Position numbers and translations under genes: made by a program
Shown here: positions 24,062-35,140 of the stretch, one piece after another
Layout of the letters: each line of letters opens with the position of its first letter
How positions within the stretch are numbered: the first letter of the stretch is position 1
Assembly: GCA_034387635.1 (NCBI GenBank)
Contig: JAOANU010000011.1
Coordinates: 466,501 to 530,500 of the forward strand
DNA length: 64,000 bases
Direction: 5' to 3'
From: Rhodosporidiobolus odoratus
Lineage: Eukaryota; Basidiomycota; Microbotryomycetes; Sporidiobolales; Sporidiobolaceae
Notes under the pieces: model-generated
Database searches by the model: none
Seen by the model: only the letters and a program-made list of their open reading frames with translations
Told to the model about the DNA's origin: nothing

Positions 24062-26701
24062 ATGAGTGCACCAACGTCCACTCCGCCTTACTCAGCCATA
24101 AGCGGTCCCACCTACCTCTCCTCCCTCGCCCGCTTCATTCGCACCCACGAACATGCCCTCGCAAACTACTACGCCCCGCGTCCCTCCACCACCAGATTCA
24201 AGCCTCCACCACCGAGCTGGACCACCGTCCTCACCCTCGGCATCGTCCCCACCGCCGAAAGTTCCTCTTCACCTACACCTTCTCCCACCCCAATCCCACC
24301 GCGCAAAGACCCCTTGGTCCTCAAGTTCGATCCCCATCACCTCTACTACCTCTTGCTCAAGTTTGATGAGCTCGGTATTGCAGGAGCGGGAGAGCTGGAT
24401 GTGAGGGTCGAGGGGGGGACAAGCCGCCCGATGAGTGTTGATTATTCCGCTTTGCTGCCACCTGCAATCGAGCAGGGGAATGGCAGCATTCTTGGAGGCA
24501 TGTTCGGGCTCAGTGGGAAGAGCGGGAAGAAGGACGACGATGCCCTGTCGGTCAGAAGCGGGATGAGCAGCTTTTCTTTCGGGTCGGGGTGGTGGGGCTT
24601 GGGAGGCGCCGCCAAAAACGAGCAGCAGGAGGATGAGGCGACCAACGTTCGATACATCTACTCGAGTTGCACCAAGCTACCGGCGCTCAAGCTGTCACCA
24701 TTTTGCCTCGCCGCGCCTACTGGCGTCGGAGCGAAGGACACCACCCCGCCACTGGACCGGGTCGTCGAGGGCTTTGAAGATTGCCCACCGCCCGATACCT
24801 GCGTCCCCCTCCTCGCCTTCAAGAATCTCTCGTCGCTCGTGCTCGAAGACCTCGACCCGCGTGGCTTCCTCGGTTGGGACGTCTTGAGCGTCCAGCTGAG
24901 AAGCCTCGAGGTCCGCCGTGGTGGCCTCGAAGACATCGGCGAACTGATCTGCGATGCACCAGTCGAGGATACAGCTCGTCGAGTGGCGACGGAGAGGAGG
25001 GACCGGGCGGTCGGGTCCGAAAGGCGATGGAGGGCGGAAGGCAGCGCTTCCTCTGTGGAGGCAATAGTTGAGCCCGGGCGCGAACCGCCTTCTCCTACGA
25101 CGGCAGCCTACCCTACACCTTCCAAGCTGGCGTGGTCATCGCTCCGTCACCTCTCTCTGTCCGACAACTCGCTCACCTTCATCCCTTCTCCGCCCCTGAC
25201 GGTCCTGCCCACCCTAACCTCCCTCGACCTTTCTTCGAACCTGCTCATCTCGATCCCTACTGGCCTCTCCCATCTCACCTCTCTGCGCTCTCTCAACCTC
25301 AGCGACAACATGATCGACTCCCTACTAGGCGTCGCCAGCGCCCTTGGAGCGATCGAAGTCCTCAACCTCTCCCAAAACCGACTAGAAAACCTCTCCGGCC
25401 TAGATCGACTCCCTGTACTCGAGCGTCTCGACGTCCGCGAGAATCGCCTGCAGGAAGCGCTCGAAGTGAGTCGAGTGGCGAGATTACCTCACCTCCGGGA
25501 AGTTTGGGTTCGTGGCAATCCTTTTTCGCGAACGAAGGAGGAGGGAGGGGAAGAAGGTTGGAGGGCCAAGGTGTTCGGGTACTTTGCAGAGGAAGACTCG
25601 CATGGGCATCGAGACTCTACTGCTGGGGAGATCAGGATCGATGGCAGTGGGATGAGTAGTAGCGAGAGGCGAGCGGTAGAAGCAGAGCAGAGTAGGAGGG
25701 GTACGCCTCTCGGTCGACGAAGAGCAAGCACCGGAGCAGCAGAGCGTTTAGCAGAGACCCGGGGTGGCGAGGCAAAGGTCGTCGGAAGACGCGTCGTTAC
25801 AGCCCCTCATCGTCACCATCATCACGATCATTCCCATCGACCCGCTTCTCCTCCGCCACCCGTTCCTCCTCTACCTACCCTCTCCGCTGCCGACTGTTCC
25901 CCTTCTTTCTCGCACCCAACCTCTCCCTCCCCCGCTCACCTGAAATCGCCCGCAAAACCGAAACGTCGCAAACCCCGCCGCATCGTCGACCTCGACGCGG
26001 ACCCATCTTCTTCTCCTTATCCAGCGACAGCCTCGTCCTCCGGTGTAGGTCGGTACTCAGACTCAGACCCGACCTCGTCAGGGGCAGAAACATCTCGTAC
26101 CCAGCTAAACCCAGGTCGAGTACATCGACCTTCGACTGTAGCTGAAGAACCCCTCTCCGCGCCGACGACGGACAACGGCCTCTCTTCTTCTCCTCGACTC
26201 CAAGCATCCTTTGCGAAGCATCAACGTCACGCCTCCTCCCCCTCTACCGGCACGCGACAAGGAGGTTCCTCCTCCCTGACCTCGTCCCCCTCCAAGGGTC
26301 TCTCTCGAAGAGACCGAATCTCGGCTTCTACCTGCGAGTATCCCACCACTACTCACGGGGCAGGGCGAGAAGGTATAGAGAGTAGCGGTGAGGCGTATAG
26401 GAGGAAGATTGAGCAGTTGAGGGATCAGGTTGGGGATAGTTATTTGGCGGTTTTGGGGGAGAGGGAGGCGATGGCGGCCAGGAATAAGGGGAAGCAAAGC
26501 ACAGCCACAATCGGGAAAGCTGGGGAGGTTTCGGCGCTAGAACCTGAGGCTCGGCAGAAGCAGCCGGAAGAAGAAGCAGGCGGGGATGAGGTGGAAGCGG
26601 GAGAAGGCGGGGAGGGGGAACAGGCTGCGGTCGCGCCTGCGGTGAAAGAGGGCGTCAAGGTAGTCAAGAAGAAGAAGGCCAAGGGGAAGAAGAAGAAGTG
26701 A
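24062..26701 (+). CDS. Leucine-rich-repeat protein with long disordered tail
   Basis: Single-exon gene of 879 residues from the ATG at 24062 (an in-frame TTG lies 9 nt upstream). The N-terminal 330 residues hold LARFIRTHEHALANYY and a region ending LSSLVLEDLDPRGFLGWDVLSVQLRSLEVRRGGLEDIGEL. Residues about 360-500 are four to six typical 22-23-residue LRRs (SLRHLSLSDNSLTFIP, TLTSLDLSSNLLISIP, SLRSLNLSDNMIDSL, AIEVLNLSQNRLENLS), capped by LREVWVRGNPFS. The rest is disordered, with an HRHHHHDHSHR cluster, an RRKPRRIVDLD basic patch and a lysine-rich end, KKKKAKGKKKK. The architecture recalls fungal LRR proteins related to the LKB1-interacting protein STK11IP, a resemblance only. LRR content is firm, function unknown. 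Confidence 0.85.
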   Translation: MSAPTSTPPYSAISGPTYLSSLARFIRTHEHALANYYAPRPSTTRFKPPPPSWTTVLTLGIVPTAESSSSPTPSPTPIPPRKDPLVLKFDPHHLYYLLLKFDELGIAGAGELDVRVEGGTSRPMSVDYSALLPPAIEQGNGSILGGMFGLSGKSGKKDDDALSVRSGMSSFSFGSGWWGLGGAAKNEQQEDEATNVRYIYSSCTKLPALKLSPFCLAAPTGVGAKDTTPPLDRVVEGFEDCPPPDTCVPLLAFKNLSSLVLEDLDPRGFLGWDVLSVQLRSLEVRRGGLEDIGELICDAPVEDTARRVATERRDRAVGSERRWRAEGSASSVEAIVEPGREPPSPTTAAYPTPSKLAWSSLRHLSLSDNSLTFIPSPPLTVLPTLTSLDLSSNLLISIPTGLSHLTSLRSLNLSDNMIDSLLGVASALGAIEVLNLSQNRLENLSGLDRLPVLERLDVRENRLQEALEVSRVARLPHLREVWVRGNPFSRTKEEGGEEGWRAKVFGYFAEEDSHGHRDSTAGEIRIDGSGMSSSERRAVEAEQSRRGTPLGRRRASTGAAERLAETRGGEAKVVGRRVVTAPHRHHHHDHSHRPASPPPPVPPLPTLSAADCSPSFSHPTSPSPAHLKSPAKPKRRKPRRIVDLDADPSSSPYPATASSSGVGRYSDSDPTSSGAETSRTQLNPGRVHRPSTVAEEPLSAPTTDNGLSSSPRLQASFAKHQRHASSPSTGTRQGGSSSLTSSPSKGLSRRDRISASTCEYPTTTHGAGREGIESSGEAYRRKIEQLRDQVGDSYLAVLGEREAMAARNKGKQSTATIGKAGEVSALEPEARQKQPEEEAGGDEVEAGEGGEGEQAAVAPAVKEGVKVVKKKKAKGKKKK

Positions 26702-27295
26702 GCGGTTACGGTCGGTCCTCCAGGAATGTTCGCCTTCGCCGCCTCGTGAGTTGTAGATTGTCTACGCTACTGTTGTTCTGGCATTCTTGCACGTCGCATG
26801 TATTACAAGGTGCGCCCGATACCTTTCCTCTGCCTCTTGCGATGTGGACGAGGCTGATCTTGACAATGTCGCAACTCCCGTTCGTTTATTGCCGGCTTGC
26901 CTCGTTGTTCCGCAGGATTGGTCGATACGGCGCTGCTTTACTACTTTCAGTGAATCCAGGCAGGCTCGATCGCACCGCGAGGCTTGTGCTCATTTCGCTG
27001 TGCCATCTTCGGTCGACAACCAAATCCCGCTCGCTCAACAAAGAATTTAGTGCCGGTTGAAAAGCGGATGGCGGGTTGAGCGAGCGCTATAAGAAGTGCT
27101 CGCATTCTCTCTTCCCTTTCCTTCCTTCACTCACTCTCTTCCACACACTCTCTCCTACACCTTCAGCTTTCAACTCCAGTCGCCGGTCGACTTACCAGTT
27201 TTCACTCGCCTCAACAGCCTATCAAACTCTCTTCACACTCTACCACTCTTCCTTTCACCAAACCCCACACCCACCCTCACCCCCAAACAATCAAC
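26702..27295. promoter_or_regulatory. Promoter region of secreted-protein gene, with TATA box
   Basis: The first part is the 3' flank of the LRR gene. TATAAG stands at 27088-27093, about 205 bp before the ATG. It is followed by a long CT-rich leader (27100-27290) and the Kozak-like TCAACATGG. A clear TATA box and a pyrimidine-rich leader usually mark strongly expressed fungal genes. Confidence 0.55.
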
Positions 27296-28898
27296 ATGGT
27301 CAAGATCACCTCTTCCTCCCTCCTCGTCGGCGCCGCCCTCGTCGCCTCTTCGGCTCCGGCCCTCGCCGCCCCTACTCGCTTCGCGGCCCGCAGCACCGCT
27401 GAGGTCGCCGTCCAGTCTGGCGACATCGACACTCCCCAGGCGGAAGACATTGACGCCGCCAAGGAGTCTACCCTCGGCACCGTTGGTGACCTCAGCAGGA
27501 GGAGCAGTGTCGAATCCCTCAAGAAGCGTGGTGCGTCTTCCTCCCGCTCTCTGTCCCTTCCATATCCCATCGGCTGACCTCTCGTTCACGTCATCAGACA
27601 CCAATACCGACCGCATTCGCCGCGGCGTCCCCATCTCCCCCAACTCGGCTGAAGAGCTCGCCAAGCGCGCCGACATCGTGACCTCCCTTGGCCTCGACGG
27701 TACTCTCGCCCCACTCGGCCTGGGCGACCTCGTTCCTACCCTCACGGGCGCCATCAGCGGTCTTCCCATTGTCGGCGAGCCGGTCGGTGGCCTTGTCAAG
27801 ACTGTCGACGGCACTGTTGGCGTGACCAGCCTCCTTCAGCCGAAGAAGGCCGCCGGTGCAGCCAAACCCAAACGCGACCTCTTCTCGTCCCTCACCGGCA
27901 GTCTCGGCGGCACCATGGGTTCTCTTCCAGTGGTTGGCGGCGCGTCCAGCGGCCTCTTGAACTCGGCTGGCGGCACCCTATCGTCCACGATAAACTCTAC
28001 TCCTCTGGGTGGCGTCCTCGGTCAGGTTCAAGGCAACTCTCAGCTCCAGACTCTTCTTGGTCAACTTAACGCTCTCGGTCTCGGCAACCTTCCTCTCTCC
28101 CAGCTCTCCCAGCTCGCTTCTGCCGGCTCTGGCACTGCCAGCTCCGTCCTCTCGAATTCTCCGGTCGGCAACGCCGCCGACGCCGGTGTTCCCTCGTCCC
28201 TCATGAGCCAACTCTCGGTCGCGCAGGCTGAACAGCTCGGTCTCCTCGCTGCGGGCACCGCTCAGCACCTTCTCGCCACGGTCCAAGCCGAAGTCGCCAA
28301 CGCTCCGGCCGGCAGCGCCCTCGCCAACACCTTCAAGGTCTCTCCTCATGGGTTCAAGGCTTCCGGGAACGAGACCGACTCTTCCGCTCCCCCTGCCAAC
28401 AGCACGGCTACCGTTCCTACTTTCCCCATCGCACCTCCCGAGGCCGTCGCTTCCGCCATCGCTCAACTTCCGACCGCTGCTGCTCCGGCTGCAACCACCG
28501 ATGGTGCCAAGTCGTTCGCCGCCTCAACTGCCGCTGACGACGATGCCGATGCCGCCGACTCCGGTTCGGAGTACTCTGACGACGAGAGTGGCGAGGACGA
28601 GACTGACGACGAGCTCGAACATGAAGCTGGTCTCGAAGGTCAAGGTCCTAACGCAAGCGGCGCCGGCACTTGGAACACCGCTAGCAGCGCCGGCATGACT
28701 TCGGGACCGAGTCAAGGGACTGCCACCGCCACTGCTGAAGCTGTACGCCTCTACTTCTTCTTCCTCCCCCTCTCCCGCTGACCTTCTCAACTTTTCTTCG
28801 TCCATCTACAGATGAGCCTCTCCTACTCCGAAGCATCCGCTACCTCCGCCCCGACTTCCACCGGTAACGCCAAGCGTTGGGCTGTCCAGCTCGACTAA
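27296..28898 (+). CDS. Secreted, hydrophobic Gly/Leu-rich protein with Kex2-type sites
   Basis: Secreted or cell-wall protein; no named family recognised. The N-terminus MVKITSSSLLVGAALVASSA is a signal peptide with likely cleavage after PALA. Dibasic sites KKR, IRR, AKR and PKR follow, the first split by a phase-1 intron (27533 region, GTGCGT..CATCAG). The central 250 residues repeat a loose pattern of GL-P-V-G followed by small residues (GLPIVGEPVGGLVKTVDG, GSLPVVGGASSGLLNSAGG, NSTPLGGVLG). A C-terminal acidic block (DDDADAADSGSEYSDDESGE) precedes the last short exon after a second intron, ending AKRWAVQLD. There is no GPI tail. About 490 residues. The context (TATA box, CT leader) suggests high expression. 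It might be a precursor cut into several products or a surface coat protein; both are inference. Confidence 0.8.
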
Positions 28899-30437
28899 GC
28901 CCCATCCCTCTCCCTCCTGAATCTGGTCGCGCCGGTCGCGACCAGCTCGCCTCTCCTCCCTTTCTTGATCCATCCCCCACATACAAGGCTGTTGTCCGCT
29001 TCTTGCCCCACTTTACTAGAAACCAACCCTAATCTTGTATCATCACACTCTCACCCTCGTCGCTCACTACCTTGAACTTGAAGATTGAAATCGAAGTTGG
29101 CTGTTTCTCCTATCACTTTCTTGTGTGCTTTCGGTCTGCTTCTTGAAAGACGACCACTTGCTCGTCCGGCTCGTCTGCTCTGGCTGGTTCACTTTGGCGG
29201 ACGCGAGAAAAGTAGGAGTTCTTGCGATCGTCTCCATTTTTTGATTCCTCAAGTTCCTTAACAGGTGGGCTGCTGGTACTTTATTCCTTAAGGTCATCTG
29301 AATGTCGGCTGGCGGGCGGTGCGAGGTCGGGCGCCCGATGTTTCAAGGCGCGCGGCGAGCCTGAGGCCGTCAAGCCTGAGGAGCGTTTTCACGTAGAGTC
29401 GTGCTCGTCGCAATGGCCCTTTCCCGTCGAAAGACACGTGCTGACGGGCCGTACAGGAGATTCAAAACGAAAGCAAGTGGTAAACACGGTCTGGAAGGTT
29501 GTACGAAGCAGGAGAAAAGAACGAATCGTGCCCGCAGGGGTGAAATCCTGTCTAGAGCAAGGCTTGTCTCGGCAGACGGCCATTGTCAGCCAATAAAACC
29601 CGCACAAACGACGTGGTCAAGCCTGCAGATCCATGGACGGTTGTCTATTCGGCTAGGTCGGTTGAAAGTCTGTCTCCTCCCAAGGAAGCTGCGACCTCAG
29701 CTGGGTTGCCAGCGTGTCGCTGGGACTCGAGAGCCGACGATACGGACTAAAAAGCTCGTACTCGAATACGCGAGAAGCTGTGCAGGCTGCAGTATCACGT
29801 ATGGGCGCCGCAACGAGGGACAACAATGAAAAAAGCGGACAAAAAGCCGTTGTCGATGTGCGGTGCCGTCAATCGCGGCGGCGGGCGGGTGATCAATTCG
29901 AGAAGATCTGTCTTTGCGAGACTTTGCCGGCCTTTGTAGGGTCGCAGTAACTCCAGGAAGCGACGACGCCAGAGGAAAAAGGGTGAGCCGTGATCAGGGC
30001 AGTGGGCGCAGAGCCGGTGCTGAAGATTAAAGATACTGCCCGGCAAAAAAGTACCTCCGAAGCACACAGCAAGGGTTACCAGCTCACCGGCGATGGGCAG
30101 AGAGGCGAAAGAGCGGGAGAGGGGAGCGAGAAGGTCAACTATCTAACCACCAAGTCGGCGACTCGCGTACTGGAAGGATTATTGACGTTTGCATAAGAGT
30201 ACACCTGCCGAACAACACGCTACTCAGTCCCTCACATCCCTCGACTCGACCGTCGACGTTGCCTCATCGTGCCAACTCCTCGTTCAACTTGACACAACAG
30301 CGACACCTCGGCAACACCGTAAACAGACTCAAAGGACGATCACAACATCGCCTAGGCCTCGCAGTCAGTCTGTGCCACTCTGAATTCTCTCCACCGCGAC
30401 CAATCCGAACCCCACACGACCCTCCCCCGCCGCAGCT
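28899..30437. other. Long intergenic region, no gene seen
   Basis: About 1.5 kb after the secreted-protein gene and before CDH1. Frames in it are short, with no splice-linked continuation or domain. The part at 30190-30437 is the likely CDH1 leader. No tRNA-like B box (GGTTCGANNCC) was seen. Confidence 0.45.
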
Positions 30438-32680
30438 ATGGAATCCGACCTCACACGCCGAATCAGGACTGCTACCGGAGGGTATGCTCCAGTAGACCCC
30501 GCTACTACCGGCCCCTCCAGTCCACGAGCCAGTCCCTCGAAAGCGAGGTCGAGAGAAGACAGCTACGGCAGCGGATCAGGTTTGTATCCCCCAGGCTCGC
30601 CCTCAAAGAAGAGGACTTACGGAGACCGGTCAGTCCTTTCCAATTCTCTTTTGAGCGTAGTCGAATTCGAGGTTAACTCGATTCTCCACCAGGTTCATCC
30701 CGAATCGTGAAGGGCTCGACCTCGCGACCTCTTTCTCGCTCCTTCCCGGCTCTACCTCTTCCTCCAGCTCGTCCACCCCGTCCTCCTCGAGCAAGGGCAA
30801 GCGTAGAGCTACAGGAGACGGAGATGCGCAAACAGGTGCGTCTGCGCGCATAGTCTCGCCTCAAAAGCCAAACTAAGCTTTACGCTTTTTCACAGAGGAA
30901 GCGAACAAAACCTTCGACTCACTCCTTCGTACCGAGCTCTTCGGACCCCACAGCATTGACTCCGACCCTCGACTTCGTTCGCCATCCTCGTCTCGCTCAC
31001 AGACGCAGTATACCGCCTCAACGTCTCCGAACAACTCGCCGTCTACCTCGAAACCGCTTTTCAGCTTCACCTCGCCCACGCGCAAGCGAATGACTCGGGA
31101 AGGGGCGGAAAGAGGCTTGGACAGTCCTACTCACGAGCGATATAGCTTGAGTCCGGTGCGCCATGAGAGTCAAAAGTTGCTGCTGAGTCCAAGAAAGGCC
31201 ATCAGGCAGGTCAGCCGGGTGCCATTCAAGGTACGTCTTTGCTCGCCCCGCTCTCTTCTGGCTCGCTGCTGACCTGCTGCTTCTGATGCAGGTGCTCGAC
31301 GCCCCCGAACTCGCCGACGACTACTACCTCAACCTCGTCGACTGGTCTTCCAGCAACGTTCTCGGTGTCGGTCTTGGCTCGTCCGTCTATACCTGGAGCG
31401 CGCAGACGAGCGAAGTCAAGAAGCTGTGCGATTTGGCGGAAGCAGATCCGCCGGATAGTATCACGAGTATCGCTTGGGTTCAGCGGGTGCGTCACGTCTG
31501 TCTTCGCTCCTTGTGGCCGAGCCCGCTCACCGAGTTGTCGAGTATCTGCAGGGCCACCAGGTAGCCGTCGGGACGAAGCTCGGGATGATTCAGATCTGGG
31601 ATGCGAACACCGGCAAATTCATCCGGAAGATGAGCGGACACACCGCGAGGGGTACGTTGAACCGACTCCCCCAAGTTTTTGTAGGGCTGAGCTTTGGGCT
31701 GTATCGCAGTCGGCGCTCTCGCATGGAACGACCATATCCTCACCTCCGGCTCGCATGACCGCCATATTTACCACCGCGACGTCCGCATCAAGGATCACTG
31801 GACGCACAAGATTAACGTTCACCGACAAGAAGTGTGCGGTCTCAAGTGGAGCAGTGACGGACAGCTCGCCAGTGGAGGCAACGACAACAAGCTATTTGTT
31901 TTCGACAAAATGAACGAGGTGCGCCTTTGCTGTTCTTTGTTCGGATAAGCTCAGCCTGACCTGCTCTCCACTTCTAACCTTCAGCAACCTCTGCATCGCT
32001 TCACTGAACACGTCGCCGCTGTCAAGGCGATCGCTTGGAACCCGCATCAGCATGGTATTCTCGCCAGTGGTGGAGGAACAGCCGATCAGAAGCTCCGGTT
32101 TTGGAATACGCTCACCGGCAATCTGCTGCAAGAAGTCGATACGGGTAGTCAGGTGCGTTTCCTGCTCTTTCTCCCCTTCTTTCTCCCACTCGAAGCGGCG
32201 CAATGAGGACAACGCTGACTAAGTCGGTAACGGCAGGTCTGCAACATGCTGTTTAGCCGCAACTCGAATGAGCTTGTCACGACGCACGGATTTTCGGCGG
32301 GCCAAGCTCAGAATCAAGGTGCGTTATTTCTATTCGTGCCTGTCAATCGCGCTCTCACTTACCTCCGATGTTTTCCCTCCGCAGTCGTTATCTGGAAGTA
32401 CCCATCGATGCAGCAAGTCGCGCAGCTCACTGGCCATACCTTCCGGGTACGTCCTGTCTCTTGTTGTGGTCTGCCGTCTCGACACCTAGCTGATGCGGCC
32501 TTTCTGTGAAAATTCCTCTACTCCCTGCAGGTCCTCTACCTCGCTTCCTCTCCCGACGGCCAGACCATCGTCACCGGCGCCGGCGACGAGACCCTCCGCT
32601 TCTGGAATGCCTTTCCAAAAGGCAAGGTCGAGCGGAAAGCGGATGCCAGCCCGCTGAGCCCGTTCGGTCAGATCCGTTGA
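30438..32680 (+). CDS. CDH1: APC/C activator Cdh1/Fizzy-related WD40 protein
   Basis: Recruits substrates to the anaphase-promoting complex in G1 and late mitosis. After splicing, the N-terminus gives the C-box DRFIPNRE (the intron with donor GTCAGT falls inside the Arg codon), an internal basic/serine-rich region with SP sites for CDK inhibition (SPSKARS, LLLSPRKAIRQVSRVPFKVLDAPELADDYY) and seven WD40 blades (LNLVDWSSSNVLGVGL, TSIAWVQRGHQVAVGT, VGALAWNDHILTSGSHDR, EVCGLKWSSDGQLASGGNDN, AVKAIAWNPHQHGILASGGG, QVCNMLFSRNSNELVTTHGF, VLYLASSPDGQTIVTGAGDE). It ends in the diagnostic Ile-Arg tail, FGQIR. The KVLDAPELADDYYLNLVDW block and C-box spacing fit Cdh1 rather than Cdc20. Frame intact, about nine introns. 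Confidence 0.94.
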
Positions 32681-33331
32681 GGACCGCCCAATGCCGCCAC
32701 GACACCGATACCATTCTTAGGACATACTGTGCTTCATGAACGAGCATGACCTCTGTGCGCTGTTCCCTCGTCCTGCTTCACCTTCTCTACTAGCCTCTAT
32801 CGCAACTCCCGCACCATGCATCGTGTTTCCCCCATCCCTGCCTACCGCGTTTCCCTCGCATGGACCTGTAGCTAGCCCCGCTGTCTGATGTTGTCACATT
32901 GTTTTGCAGCTCCTCTCAGACCAGAGAGGCGGAACGCCCAGACGTGGCTACGTTTCTGGTGTCTTTCAGTCGGATTGTCGGCGAGGCGGTAGCCGGCCTC
33001 TTGCGCATGGCGGCGGGGGGCTAACTGCATTCGACTGCTCTCAATGCCGCCTTCTACTGCCGCCAGAGTGCTCCTCGACCCTGCCCGCTCACTTGGTTTC
33101 CTACTGCTCGAACAGGAGCAGCAAAGTTTTTTCCGTTGCTGACTACTTGCTTACCTACGCAACCGGGAGCCGCATCGTGCGGAACGCGCATATAATCTTC
33201 CTCTCTCTAGGAGCCTGTGGAGTATCCGCCAGGGCGGTTCGTCCCGCTACTTCTTTCCTCCTCTTGGCCTCTTCCCCTCACAATCCTCTGTTTCTACCCT
33301 CTAGCATTCGGCTCGTCCTAATTGAGACTAA
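32681..33331. other. Intergenic, no gene seen
   Basis: A 651-bp spacer between CDH1 and the transferase pseudogene, both plus strand. No coding or structural feature recognised. Confidence 0.4.
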
Positions 33332-34261
33332 ATGGCTCAGTTCACTCTCCACTTGTTTGTCAGCGCGGTACGTCTTCTCTCTCGCCTGCTTCGCACAATC
33401 TGAGGGTTCCGGCTAATTCGGGCTTGCTTGGTACTAATCGTTGATCTTCCCCTCCTTCCGTGGTGCCCAACGGCTGGACCGTCCTTGTCCTTCTCAAGGC
33501 TCTCGACCTGACCTACGAGTCCAAGTACCTCGACTTCGATGAGAAAGAGCAGAAGAGCCCCGAGTACATCAAGTGAGCCGCACCCTCCCGCCCGTTGTTC
33601 CGTTCTTTCGTTGCGAGCCTGACCGCTTCCGTGGTAGGACAAATCCTAATGGAAGGATACCTACATTGGTCGACCACGACAACAACGACTTGGCTGTCTC
33701 GGAAAGAAGTGTAAGCCGCCGCTTTGATTTTGCTGCTGTTCCCGCAATGGATGCTGACTTTCGCCTTCCTCATCGACAGACGGCCAAGAGCGCCATGTCA
33801 CTGTCGGCGACAGCGTTGAGGAACAGGCCGTCCTCCGGCAATGGCTTGTGTGAGCTGACGCTATCTCCCCTGTCGTTCCTTCAAGACGACCAGCTACTGA
33901 ATGATTGCGCCCTTCAATCTCGTGAACAGCTTCCAGGCGTCGGGCCAGGGTCTTTACTTTGGTAGGCTCCCTTTGTACCATTCTCCTGCACTATCCAACT
34001 TTATCCGTTCGTTCTACTCACACCTTCCTGCGTGCGGTCAGGTCGAGCGGGTCACATCAAGATGTTCGCGACCGAGAAACACCCCTACGCCACTGACCGC
34101 TACGAGAAAGAGGTTGTCCGGGTGCTCGGCGGCCTCGAGTCTGTTCTTGGTGAGCGGGAGTGGCTCGTCGGAGGCAAAGTCAACATGGCCGACCTTGCCT
34201 TTGTCACCTGGGTATACACACTCCCACATGCACATGCGATAGGCTACACGAACTGCTCACG

Positions 34262-34292
<31 letters not shown>

Positions 34293-34382
34293 TGGCAGAA
34301 CGTCACCGCATTAGACGGGCTGCTCACGAACGAGACCACCGATCCTGTCAAGCACTTCCCCGTCACTTATGCCTGGCATTAG
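33332..34382 (+). pseudogene. Ure2-type glutathione S-transferase, decayed
   Basis: Recognisable GST of the Ure2/GTT family: PNGWTVLVLLKALDLTYESKYLDFDEKEQKSPEYIK, TNPNGRIPTLVDHDNNDLAV, EEQAVLRQWLVFQASGQGLYFG, HIKMFATEKHPYATDRYEKEVVRVLG and WLVGGKVNMADLAFVTWN. Four defects are visible. (1) The intron after the first exon (GTACGT donor) has no AG where PNGW resumes; the boundary reads CCTTCCGTGGTGCCC. (2) The WES-x-AI helix after NNDLAV is missing, and the sequence jumps out of frame to a block reading LGKKYGQERHVTV. (3) A TAG stops the frame at AWH, while RLLALPYVAEAE, like the missing C-terminal helix, follows in frame. (4) The last intron is filled by a 31-C run. Other splice sites remain good, so decay is recent, or some defects are sequence errors. 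Confidence 0.7.
34262..34292. repeat. Run of 31 cytosines
   Basis: An uninterrupted C homopolymer forming the polypyrimidine part of the last intron of the transferase pseudogene, followed by TGGCAG. The opposite strand is G31, able to form G-quadruplexes. Length is uncertain, because homopolymers of this size are hard to sequence. Confidence 0.9.
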
Positions 34383-35140
34383 CGCCTTCTTGCACTGCCG
34401 TACGTCGCCGAGGCGGAAGGAAAGGGCGCCCGTTGTGGCGAAGTGAGCTGTATAATACACATCTGGAGCCGTATCCCAGGACGCTTGTCAGTACCATGTC
34501 CTCCTCACTGCAGTCTCAGAGCCAGTACTACCATTGTCTTACGAGTCAGTGTCGCACTACATACTCTATGACCTGACGCTGCGAACCATTGCACGCTGGC
34601 TGCGTAGAGAAGACCGAAGCTGCCCTAGAAGTGCCGTCCCGCGCAGGAGGGACAGAGTCGTCGGTACCCGCGCGATACTCAGCTACACTCTCCGCTGGAG
34701 CCGCCCGTATGGCGCCTAGGATTGCACTATGGCGTAAAGCATGCGCTTCGGGCGAGCTTTGGGGACGGAGGTGACCTTCTCAAGTCGGCCACGCAGCATT
34801 CGACAACTGCAATGGCTTGGGAAGCTGTATACCGCTACGCTCATAGGGTCCGCCAAGGATAGACCTTGAAGAGTCTTGGGACAACACCGTAACTACCGAC
34901 ATCGCAGCCTCCTCAGCGAGGGAGCCTCATTCGCAATTTCGGCCCGAGTTCATGGAGGCGACGCGGAGGCCAGCCTCAAGGTTTTCGCAGCGGATGGTAC
35001 TGCGCTGACGTGGAGATGATGCTGCCAAGACAGCGTGGACAGGGCTGGCGCAGTAAGTCTACACCGCACCAGGTGGAGCTTCAGAGGCTGTCAACGACTC
35101 TTTTCCCTTCACTCGCCTCGACTTAGCACAATCTATCAAC
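34383..35140. other. Intergenic, no gene seen
   Basis: About 760 bp between the pseudogene and the glycine-rich gene. It begins with the in-frame remainder of the transferase C-terminus (to about 34440). The last 60 bp is a CT-rich leader ending TATCAACATGG. Confidence 0.4.

Noticed and set aside
34262..34292. Origin or telomere-like C-rich element
   Set aside because: A pure homopolymer, not a telomeric repeat, inside a gene-like region.
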